A stretch of 64,000 bases of DNA from assembly GCA_963663495.1 (NCBI GenBank), contig OY760427.1, positions 2,604,001 to 2,668,000 of the forward strand. The letters are read 5' to 3'. The notes below the pieces were generated by a model, which worked only from the letters and a program-made list of their open reading frames with translations, had not been told where the DNA came from and did no database searches. Below, one piece after another: positions 56,931 to 64,000 of the stretch. The stretch's first letter is position 1. Each line of letters starts with the position of its first letter. The stretch comes from G963663495 sp963663495 (GTDB taxonomy: Bacteria > Bacteroidota > Rhodothermia > Rhodothermales > Bin80). The position numbers were made by a program, and so were the translations under genes.

Positions 56931-57090
56931 GGAAGCGGCGCAGGAAGAAATCGCGTATCCGCACGAGAGGAGGGCATTATTCACCTCAAGTCACACACCA
57001 TACCTGTTAGGCCGAAATACCCGAGATATTCCGACAGCCATGCCAGCGAGAATTGACCAGAACTGACGAACAATCGAATCGTAATGATGA
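56931..57090. repeat. Right arm of the ~160-bp inverted repeat
   Basis: Reverse complement of 54069-54233 with few mismatches. It follows the tnpA-like gene without a break, which supports that the repeat is IS66-derived sequence present twice in opposite directions. Confidence 0.7.
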
Positions 57091-57109
57091 GTTATGGGTA
57101 CAGGGCAGA

Positions 57110-57255
57110 GTTAGCTTGGCGTACCGGTGACCGCAAGCCACCACCACATCGTTGATCTCCTTGTAGTAATCCGTATGCCCCAGCATCTGGCGCACCTCTA
57201 TATGACTGGCAGCCAGGTTCCTCAAACGATCAAAGTCGCAGTTGAGGGCCTGCTT
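57110..57255 (-). pseudogene. Fragment of ISNCY-type transposase
   Basis: The minus strand encodes KQALNCDFDRLRNLAASHIEV..., RQMLGHTDYYKEINDVVVACGHR, nearly the same as part of the intact transposase at 24652-26076, with an internal deletion (TDYYKEIND replaces about 26 residues). Only this piece remains. Confidence 0.8.
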
Positions 57256-57398
57256 CGTTTCACCGTTTTCCAGCCCTCATACCTTATTTCTGTCAAACTC
57301 TAACTACTTCTGTTCGCAGGAAACAGTTGACCATGAGGGCCGATTATCGTAACATTGTCCGAACGGCTTTATTTCCATCAATCTTGGAGACGGGGATT

Positions 57399-59786
57399 AT
57401 GCGTCCAATAGTTGTGCTGAGCATGTTGCAGATTCTTGTGGCTCCGATTGTGGTGCGGGCGCAAGGAATCGTCGTTAAGTCAATGCAGGTACCCGCAGAG
57501 TATGCCGTTGAACGATCAATGGAAGCCGTCTATCCTACGGAACGAATGATTGAGCGGGCGCGCTCGCAAGGCATGCTTCATGTGGAGAGGGATATGGTGA
57601 CCCGGACCGTGTCCCATATTTCTGCCGATATCGGGGATCATAAGGAGTTCAGAGTTTACAACTTCTCAACCGCACAGCCGGAAACCATTGAGTTTGAACT
57701 GATGGTTATAGACGAATCCGTTCCCCCACAATTCCAGGTTTGGATGGAAGCGGCCCTGCTTGGTGGTGATGGCGTGCACGAGGAATCCGTAGATGCATTT
57801 GTTGACTACCTCGGTACACACACACCACCCTCGTCCTGGAACGAGGACGAGGGAATAGTCCGCAACATGGAGACAATTCTTGGGGGCCCGCCAGATGTCG
57901 ACGGCGATGGGATTACCGAATTCTTGTTACTGGACATTCGTGATGGTTGGGACGGCAATGCGGTATCCACCTACATTCCAAGCTTCATAAATGTAGATGA
58001 CCTGCGGGGTTCAAGCAACGGAAATAGTGCGGACATCGTGTATGTTGATACGCACCCCGGACTTTCGGGCCAGGGCCCCGAATTCATTTCGAGCAGCGTA
58101 GCCGTAAACCTCGCCAATCTCGTTATGATCAACAATGATCCAGTGGAGATACCGTTTATCTACTGGGGCTTAGTCTCTTGGGCGCCCGTCGCTTTGGGGT
58201 TCGCCGGCAGGCAAATGGAGTATCTGGACCTACCGGATAGGTATAACCGGGGCTTGTTTGAGTATGTCCCGACATTTGGAGAATTCACCGACCAGCGGCG
58301 AGGGGAACTATTCTTGAACTACATCGCCGATGAGTTTGGTGCCTTGAATGCCGGAAGCATTGCCCGGGTTGACGCTACTGGTTCCCAGGGGCTTCGCATT
58401 GCCTTGGAGGCGATGGATGCAGGTGTCACGCTTGAGGAGCTCGTGGAGAATTTTCATGCTGCAAACGGGGTGAACTTCCGGGCCCTCCCCCATTATGGGT
58501 ACATCTCACCGGCGCGATCCAACGTCCGTGCCACCGCTCATCCCGTATATAATACCGTATATAATATAAATGGTGGCCTGGGAGCAGAGACTCCTGCGAC
58601 CCGCATTGCGGTAGCGGCGGGGGGCGTTGCCTACATTGAATGGCAGAGCGTTAAGGACTTTTCTCTTTCCGTTACACTTGATGCAACACTTGATGCAACA
58701 AACGATGTCAACGGCGAAGGTGTACGGGCGGTCATTTTTCCGTTCGTGCGAGGGCAGGACCTGGCGCCATTCGTCAGGTCGGAAGTGCCATCGGATGGGA
58801 TCAATTTAGACGGTAACTACGAGCGGGTGCTGCTCGTCCTCGCGCATACCAATCCTGACGGGGAACAGCGCATTGTTAGCTACTCAGCGAAGTGGGAACC
58901 CACCACTGTTGAGCTCGCGTACGACAGTGGTAGAATCACGGACGGGAATATTTTTACGCTAAGTGACGATTCCGCTGAACACCTATCAGCCACGCAGTTT
59001 GACACGCCGATTCTGGACGGTCGGGAGACGACACTTGAGACCGTGTGGGTGTCGCACTATTACCTCAATCAAATGGAGTTGGCATCCTACGACGCTCCCC
59101 GGGATTTTGAGTTGATTGTGTGGGGACCGGGAGAAAACGATCGCCCTGGTACTGTTCTCTTTCGGCAAGAAATGGAAGATACCCGACCGTATGGGGCCGT
59201 GACGCTGAACCTGCAGTTCCTGGAAATTGATATGACGCCCTATGTTGACCATATCGGTCCACTACCAGACATTGTTTACATCGGTACGGCGGAGGCGGGG
59301 TCGGATGGCAATTATCATCTTATCGCGCCATCCCCCCATGAGGGTGCTACCAAGAATCGTTCATTCTTGTACGTACCTTCTCATAACGATTGGCAGCGCT
59401 TATGGGATGTGCAGTTCCAAGATTCCGACCCGGACCCCCTGGTAGACAATGTATTGGGTACGAGAGTCCGGTTTCGGTTACAGACTACCACGGGCGTGGA
59501 CGTAGAGACAGACGAAATGCCGCAGGGAGTGCAATTAGACGGCAATTATCCGAACCCTTTTAATGAGGTAACACGAATCACGTACCATCTGAATCAGCAA
59601 GGTCCGGTTCACCTGTCCGTGATGGATCTGTTGGGCAGGAGAATTGAAGTTCTGGTTGATGCGGAACAGGGTCCGGGCGAGCATCATATAGCTTTTGATG
59701 GTGCGCACTTATCTAATGGCGTTTACATTTATCGACTGGAGCATCCTGGAGGGGTTGAGGCACACAGGATGGTGCTCGTTCGATAG
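57399..59786 (+). CDS. T9SS-exported protein resembling a metalloprotease that lacks HExxH
   Basis: About 795 residues from ATG 57399, which gives a clean signal peptide (MRPIVVLSMLQILVAPIVVRAQ); an ATG 24 codons upstream (57327) is unlikely. The segment ILGGPPDVDGDGITEFLLLDIRDG and the later DIVYVDTHPGL resemble secreted zinc proteases of the M6/M30 kind. Where such proteins carry the HExxH helix, this one reads AVNLANLVMINND, so the zinc ligands appear lost. A beta-rich region follows, then a T9SS type A sorting domain (YPNPFNEVT, DLLGRRIEVL, final LVR). Probably a surface or released binding protein rather than an active protease. It stands alone between mobile-element remnants. Confidence 0.75.
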   Translation: MRPIVVLSMLQILVAPIVVRAQGIVVKSMQVPAEYAVERSMEAVYPTERMIERARSQGMLHVERDMVTRTVSHISADIGDHKEFRVYNFSTAQPETIEFELMVIDESVPPQFQVWMEAALLGGDGVHEESVDAFVDYLGTHTPPSSWNEDEGIVRNMETILGGPPDVDGDGITEFLLLDIRDGWDGNAVSTYIPSFINVDDLRGSSNGNSADIVYVDTHPGLSGQGPEFISSSVAVNLANLVMINNDPVEIPFIYWGLVSWAPVALGFAGRQMEYLDLPDRYNRGLFEYVPTFGEFTDQRRGELFLNYIADEFGALNAGSIARVDATGSQGLRIALEAMDAGVTLEELVENFHAANGVNFRALPHYGYISPARSNVRATAHPVYNTVYNINGGLGAETPATRIAVAAGGVAYIEWQSVKDFSLSVTLDATLDATNDVNGEGVRAVIFPFVRGQDLAPFVRSEVPSDGINLDGNYERVLLVLAHTNPDGEQRIVSYSAKWEPTTVELAYDSGRITDGNIFTLSDDSAEHLSATQFDTPILDGRETTLETVWVSHYYLNQMELASYDAPRDFELIVWGPGENDRPGTVLFRQEMEDTRPYGAVTLNLQFLEIDMTPYVDHIGPLPDIVYIGTAEAGSDGNYHLIAPSPHEGATKNRSFLYVPSHNDWQRLWDVQFQDSDPDPLVDNVLGTRVRFRLQTTTGVDVETDEMPQGVQLDGNYPNPFNEVTRITYHLNQQGPVHLSVMDLLGRRIEVLVDAEQGPGEHHIAFDGAHLSNGVYIYRLEHPGGVEAHRMVLVR

Positions 59787-60989
59787 CAGGCATTCGGGAG
59801 TACTTGGATTGTGGCTCCTGACACCCCCTCTATTTTTCGGACGGCGGCAAGGCCCATATCATCAGAACAGAGAATACGCCTGCCAAGGACCCGCAATGCG
59901 TCCATGAGGTCTTGAGCCGAGGTGCTACGGCTACTGGCGCTAGGGACGGGATTTGATGAGGAGCCGAAAGATATGACCGCTTTCGTTATCGTGAACCTGC
60001 GCCGTGTTTAACGTTCCATCTACGATAGTGCGCAGGTGTGGGAGCGTAGCCCAACTTCGCATTTTGTAGTGACAAGAAATACGGACCTCTGGCATTCCCA
60101 CTTGGGGAGCATTTATTCGCTACCACGTATTGTGATTCCGTATGGAAGCGCGCCATTCCTTGTTGGCTGAAAATCCGGTCGGTGCCAGCTGGAACGGCTA
60201 TAATGTACAGATTCTGCGCTCGTCCTGACACGCCTGATTGTAGTTCTGATCAAAGAATTATGGACTTTTGCAGCGGTTATCAAGCCCGCAAGTATCTGCC
60301 GCGTGATTTACGGTGTCGTTGCCGTGTTGCAGGCAGATTCAGGCGCGTTTCTCCTTACTGAACAGCCTATATGAGCCCTTTTGCACGCATGCACACCGTG
60401 GTAGCGGCTTCAAGCGTGCCATCTACAGGCATAGTGGACAGCCACGCGTGTATGTAGCAACGTAAACCCGTCAATCCTACCAACCACGCTACGATGCACC
60501 CTCCAATTCCGCACGCATCGTACCACGACCGAACTCATGTTCCGGCAAGCACTTATGGATCGTACGCGCTGCAATAATGCTGATGATAATTACGACACCT
60601 TCCTGGTACAGGGTAGTCTTTTCACATTCGCCTTGGCTCCCTTGATGACTACCCCTCCACGCACAGCCGTAGGCTCCTTATTGGCCGGATAGATCACCGT
60701 ACGCGTGATCTACCGCCTCGTTGGCGTGTTTTCGGCACATTTGAACCCCATTTAGCCCGCTTACCGTCTGATGAGAGCCCTTCTGGGCCCTCCGATACAG
60801 CTTTGGCGGGGACATGCGTGCCCTCCAAATACATCTCCGCCTGCTCCGCTTATCGCGAAGTGACACGTTACATCGCCTACGGAGGCCTTACACTACGCCT
60901 CTATAGCGCTGTTACCCCCCTAAGTGGCAGCCGAACCCGTCACACAGCACGATCCTGCCCCCATTATCGCACGCATCGTGGTACGGTAC
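59787..60989. other. Degenerate stretch, no gene
   Basis: About 1.2 kb without a convincing gene. Near 60052 the sequence CCCAACTTCGCATTTTGTAGTG resembles the right end of the IS1634-type elements. Two stretches (about 60270-60400 and 60700-60800) share ordered motifs such as CGCGTGATYTAC and TGAGAGCCCTT/TGAGCCCTT, as if a duplicated element had eroded. Confidence 0.4.
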
Positions 60990-60995
60990 ACGCTT

Positions 60996-61611
60996 CTACA
61001 GTAGAACTGCTTGTAGTTCCGGCAGGTGGTCTGCACAGGGTAGGATCTTCATGCTCCATGTCTCCGACTCCCTATTGGCCATGGCTGCCCATCGTTGACG
61101 TTGACTCGAATTCATCCAACGCGCGACATTCCGGCATCGTTGAGCAATCAAACTGTTCAGGTTCTCCATGATGTTATTGGTCTGCAAACTGCGTCCCAGT
61201 TCCTCCGCCACCCCCAGTCTATGGAGCGTCAAAGTCTCTTCCAACCCCTCAGACAAGCTGTTCGCTGCCTTGGGATGGGACTCCTTCAACCCCTTTTTTA
61301 TGCTCAGAAGCGCATCCTTTGCCTTATCGTAATTCGGCTCGTCGTACGCCTGCTGCAACTCCCCCCGAACCCGCACCTTTTCGTCCTCTTTCTCAATGTA
61401 ACTCACCACATTCTCCCGCTTGTGCCAGGTACACCGCTGTACCTGTGCCTTATCACCAAATACCGCTTTCACCGCCTTCCGGAGCCCTTTGGAACCATCT
61501 AAGATGACCAAAAGCCCCTTATCTTACGGCAGCCCGCGATCAATCAAATCCTGCAGCAGCCCTTGTACCGCCTCGGCGTTCTCTGTCGCCGTCTCCACCA
61601 TCCCTACTACT
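60996..61611 (-). pseudogene. IS256-family transposase fragment
   Basis: C-terminal half of a Mutator/IS256 transposase: VQGLLQDLIDRGLP, an in-frame stop, then VILDGSKGLRKAVKAVFG (Asp of the DDE set), QRCTWHKRENVVSY, and NIMENLNSLIAQRCRNVARW with the Glu region. The N-terminal half with the first catalytic Asp is missing. Confidence 0.8.
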
Positions 61612-62107
61612 AGACGTCAACTGCTGCACACACTAGGTGAAGTGCCGCAACAAGTCAAATTGCAGCTGCCGACCGGACGCGCCGGCATGACGCAGCCCCT
61701 GAATGAGCTGCGATAAATCATCTGATAAACTCATAAGTGATCATGGATCCGTATGGTGAAAAGGCTTAGGAAACCCAAGCCAACACCGAACCAATAATCA
61801 CTTTTTCAGCCAACAAGGAATGGCACGCCGCCATCCGGCCCACTGCGGCCACCCGCACACAATGCGACAGACTGCGGTGCGGCTCTTGTCACCATGTGCC
61901 CCAGAATCTAATGTAAGGCCGGCTCTGCACCGCGAAGCGCGGTAAGTATCTGATACTACACCCGCATGCCGGCAAACTAACCGACATGCAGGTTGTTATC
62001 AAGAGACTTTTTGCCTAGTCGGCAGGGCCATATGCGCCTAATAAAGGCACAGGCAACCCGGAGACACTCGAGAACATATAAGGCGAGCACCAGACTAAAG
62101 AATTGTT
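61612..62107. other. Stretch without recognisable gene
   Basis: No coding sequence seen. The last part must include the promoter for the DUF4342 gene. Confidence 0.4.
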
Positions 62108-62416
62108 ATGAGCACAAAAGACAAAGCGAAGGGCGCAATCAAAGAGGTCCGTATCCGTGGATCCCAGTTGGCGGACAGGGTGCGCGATGTTGTGGAAGAA
62201 GGCCGCGCTCGGCGAGTCATCGTTCGTAAGGACGACCGTACAATTGTCGAATTCCCACTCGCTGTTGGCGTAGCAGGAGCCGCAGCCATCGTACGCTGGG
62301 CACCGATGTTAGCGGCCATCGGGGCTATTTCTGCCTTAGTAAGCGATATCAGCGTGGTTGTTGAGCGCGAAGAGGAAATCGCCGATGCTGTAGTGACTAC
62401 CAGCGACGACGAGTAG
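62108..62416 (+). CDS. DUF4342 domain protein
   Basis: A 102-residue protein: a charged N-terminal helix (EVRIRGSQLADRVRDVVEEG), a beta pair (RRVIVRKDDRTIVEFPL), a small glycine/alanine-rich hydrophobic segment (AVGVAGAAAIV...LAAIGAISALV) and a final strand VVVERE. This is the DUF4342 pattern; function unknown, possibly membrane-associated. The next gene begins 5 bp downstream. Confidence 0.7.
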   Translation: MSTKDKAKGAIKEVRIRGSQLADRVRDVVEEGRARRVIVRKDDRTIVEFPLAVGVAGAAAIVRWAPMLAAIGAISALVSDISVVVEREEEIADAVVTTSDDE

Positions 62417-62421
62417 CCTTC

Positions 62422-63369
62422 GTGGTTAGCTTTGAGGACATTGATAAGGCGGCATCAAACCTACGGGCCGTAGCCCATCAAACACCCGTCCTTACGTCCC
62501 GGCTTCTTGATTTGCATGTGGGATATCGTGTCTACTGCAAATGCGAAAATTTCCAGCGCACCGGCAGCTTCAAGATTCGCGGGGCATATAATGCTATATC
62601 CAAGATTGCAGCGTTGGCCCCGAGTCGCCCTGTCCTCACCTATTCTTCCGGTAATCATGCGCAGGCGGTTGCGCTGGCAAGCCGACTCCTGAATGTAGAC
62701 GCCACCATCATCATGCCATCTAATGCTCCGATGGTAAAGCGCAGAGCTACGGAGGAGTATGGTGCGTCAATAGTGTCCTACGATCCTGAAGAGACCACTC
62801 GCGAAGAGCTGGCATCAAGGATATCACACGAAAGCGGCCTCACCATAATTCCGCCGTACGACCACCCGGATGTGATCGCTGGTCAGGGCACGGTGTGCGT
62901 TGAATTCCTGGACACATGTCCAGATCTGGACATGCTTCTTGTGCCGTGTGGTGGAGGGGGCCTGCTGGCAGGCACTGCGCTTGCAGCCAGCGCATTAGCC
63001 CCCGGATGTCATGTGGTCGGCATAGAGCCCTCCGCAGCGGACGATGCAAATCGGAGCTTCAAGACAGGAACGCTACATACAGTCCATAACCCTGACACGA
63101 TTGCTGATGGAGCTCGCACTCCATCCTTGGGTAAGATCACCTTCCCTGTAATACAAAGGTACGTGTATAGTATGGCAACCGTGACAGAGGATGCCATTAG
63201 GGCTGCCGCCCAATTTGTGTGGCAACGGCTCAAGATAGTGGTCGAACCGACCGGCGTACTGGGGCTGGCAGCCTTCTTTTGTAATGCTGTCACCCTACCC
63301 CCCGGCGCGCGAGTGGGCGTGATCATAACAGGCGGCAACGTTGATGTTGATGCGCTGTTCAGTCGCTGA
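62422..63369 (+). CDS. PLP-dependent threonine/serine dehydratase or serine racemase
   Basis: A 315-residue fold-type II PLP enzyme beginning at GTG 62422. The PLP Lys is K51 in FQRTGSFKIRGAYN; the cofactor pocket also shows SSGNHAQ and the phosphate loop PCGGGGLLAG. It lacks the C-terminal ACT regulatory domain of biosynthetic IlvA, so a catabolic dehydratase or a serine racemase is more likely. Its stop overlaps the convergent surE stop by 11 bp. Confidence 0.85.
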   Translation: MVSFEDIDKAASNLRAVAHQTPVLTSRLLDLHVGYRVYCKCENFQRTGSFKIRGAYNAISKIAALAPSRPVLTYSSGNHAQAVALASRLLNVDATIIMPSNAPMVKRRATEEYGASIVSYDPEETTREELASRISHESGLTIIPPYDHPDVIAGQGTVCVEFLDTCPDLDMLLVPCGGGGLLAGTALAASALAPGCHVVGIEPSAADDANRSFKTGTLHTVHNPDTIADGARTPSLGKITFPVIQRYVYSMATVTEDAIRAAAQFVWQRLKIVVEPTGVLGLAAFFCNAVTLPPGARVGVIITGGNVDVDALFSR

Positions 63370-64000
63370 GGCCGTTTACCCAGCCCCTCAAGGATGCGAG
63401 GTGCTGGTGGGCCGTCCGATCAAAGTGAAGAGGCGTAATGGACACAAAACCGCCTTCAATGGCCGCCACATCCGTGTCAAGACCATCATCAAGGTTAACA
63501 AATTCACCTGTATACCAAAAATAGGGCTGCTCCGCAGGATCCGCCCGGCGCACGAAGTCTTCCTCCCAACGTGATGAAGCAAGTCGGGTAACGCGCATCC
63601 CTTTGATATCAGAAAGTGGAAGTGGAGGCACATTCACGTTCAGCACCACCCCCGATGGCAGCCTTTCACGCAGGACCTTGCGCACGATCAGTTCTGCGTA
63701 GTGACGGGAGCTCTGAAAATCGTTCCCCGTCCAGGTACAAAGCGACATCGCCACCGATTGAATACCCATCAGGCAAGCCTCCGTCGCCGCGCCAACGGTT
63801 CCAGAGTAGATCACATTGGCCGCAGTATTAGATCCAAGATTTATACCGCTAACAACCAGGTCAGGACGTTTCGGGAGCAACTGGTTCATGGATAGCTTTA
63901 AACAATCCACAGGTGTGCCACCAACAGCCCATGCCACGATATCTTCGTTTGGAGCAGGGAGTTGCCACTTAGTTACACGAACCGGGTCGTGTATGGTGAT
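63359..64000 (-). CDS. surE: 5'/3'-nucleotidase SurE (5' end outside window)
   Basis: The last 213 codons are visible. SurE features: GGTPVDCLKLSMNQLLPKRPDLVVSGINLGSN, VIYSGTVGAATEACLMG and LNVNVPP. The N-terminal Asp-Asp metal site lies beyond the right edge. SurE dephosphorylates nucleoside monophosphates and is common in stationary-phase and repair gene sets. Confidence 0.9.
   Translation of the reverse strand: MTIHDPVRVTKWQLPAPNEDIVAWAVGGTPVDCLKLSMNQLLPKRPDLVVSGINLGSNTAANVIYSGTVGAATEACLMGIQSVAMSLCTWTGNDFQSSRHYAELIVRKVLRERLPSGVVLNVNVPPLPLSDIKGMRVTRLASSRWEEDFVRRADPAEQPYFWYTGEFVNLDDGLDTDVAAIEGGFVSITPLHFDRTAHQHLASLRGWVNGLSD

Overview
The window looks like a piece of a Bacteroidota-type chromosome, most plausibly a Rhodothermota/Balneolota-like lineage. 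Two secreted proteins end in type IX secretion (T9SS) sorting domains (YPNPF followed by a DxLGRR strand). There is also a complete menaquinone block (menF-D-B-A-C-E), a YfhO-like membrane protein and small outer-membrane beta-barrel genes. The lineage is inferred from gene families only. The chromosome is heavily loaded with insertion sequences and group II introns, many nested in one another and decaying.

Layout. 1-5.3 kb: a minus-strand operon for a secreted leucine-rich-repeat protein, a Tat-type FAD oxidoreductase and a membrane-anchored multiheme cytochrome c. 5.5-9.9 kb: an IS1634-type element split by an IS66-type element. 9.9-16.3 kb: a minus-strand defence operon of hsdM, a small membrane protein, a HepT-like gene, a MntA-like nucleotidyltransferase fused to HsdS, and a RloC/PrrC-like zinc-hook ATPase with one frameshift. 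No hsdR is present. 16.8-28.3 kb: an outer-membrane protein remnant, three group II introns in a row, and nested IS1634, IS1380 and ISNCY-like elements, then ISNCY and IS66 remnants. 28.4-38.8 kb: men genes, a YbbR/CdaR-like protein and a glycosyltransferase, all on the minus strand. 38.9-44.0 kb: three decayed TnpB genes and a dead IS5/IS1182-type transposase. 44.5-50.4 kb: a wecB-GT4-yfhO-gatC operon and a divergent beta-barrel gene. 50.4-57.3 kb: IS66 fragments split by another IS1634 copy and by a DruA-domain/Tn5-like transposase unit. 57.3-59.8 kb: a T9SS-exported protein resembling a metalloprotease without its zinc motif. 59.8-62.1 kb: degenerate DNA with an IS256 remnant. 62.1-64 kb: a DUF4342 gene, a PLP dehydratase and the 3' part of surE.

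The most interesting locus is 9.9-16.3 kb. There a type I methylation module shares one operon with two potential RNA-cutting systems. One is a MntA/HepT-type pair: the MntA-like domain keeps GSx10DxD and is covalently joined to the DNA-specificity subunit, and HepT keeps Rx4HxY. The other is an anticodon-nuclease-like ABC ATPase. Several gene borders are 4-bp stop/start overlaps. This suggests a guarded or abortive-infection arrangement in which the state of the methylase complex could gate toxins; that functional reading is inference.
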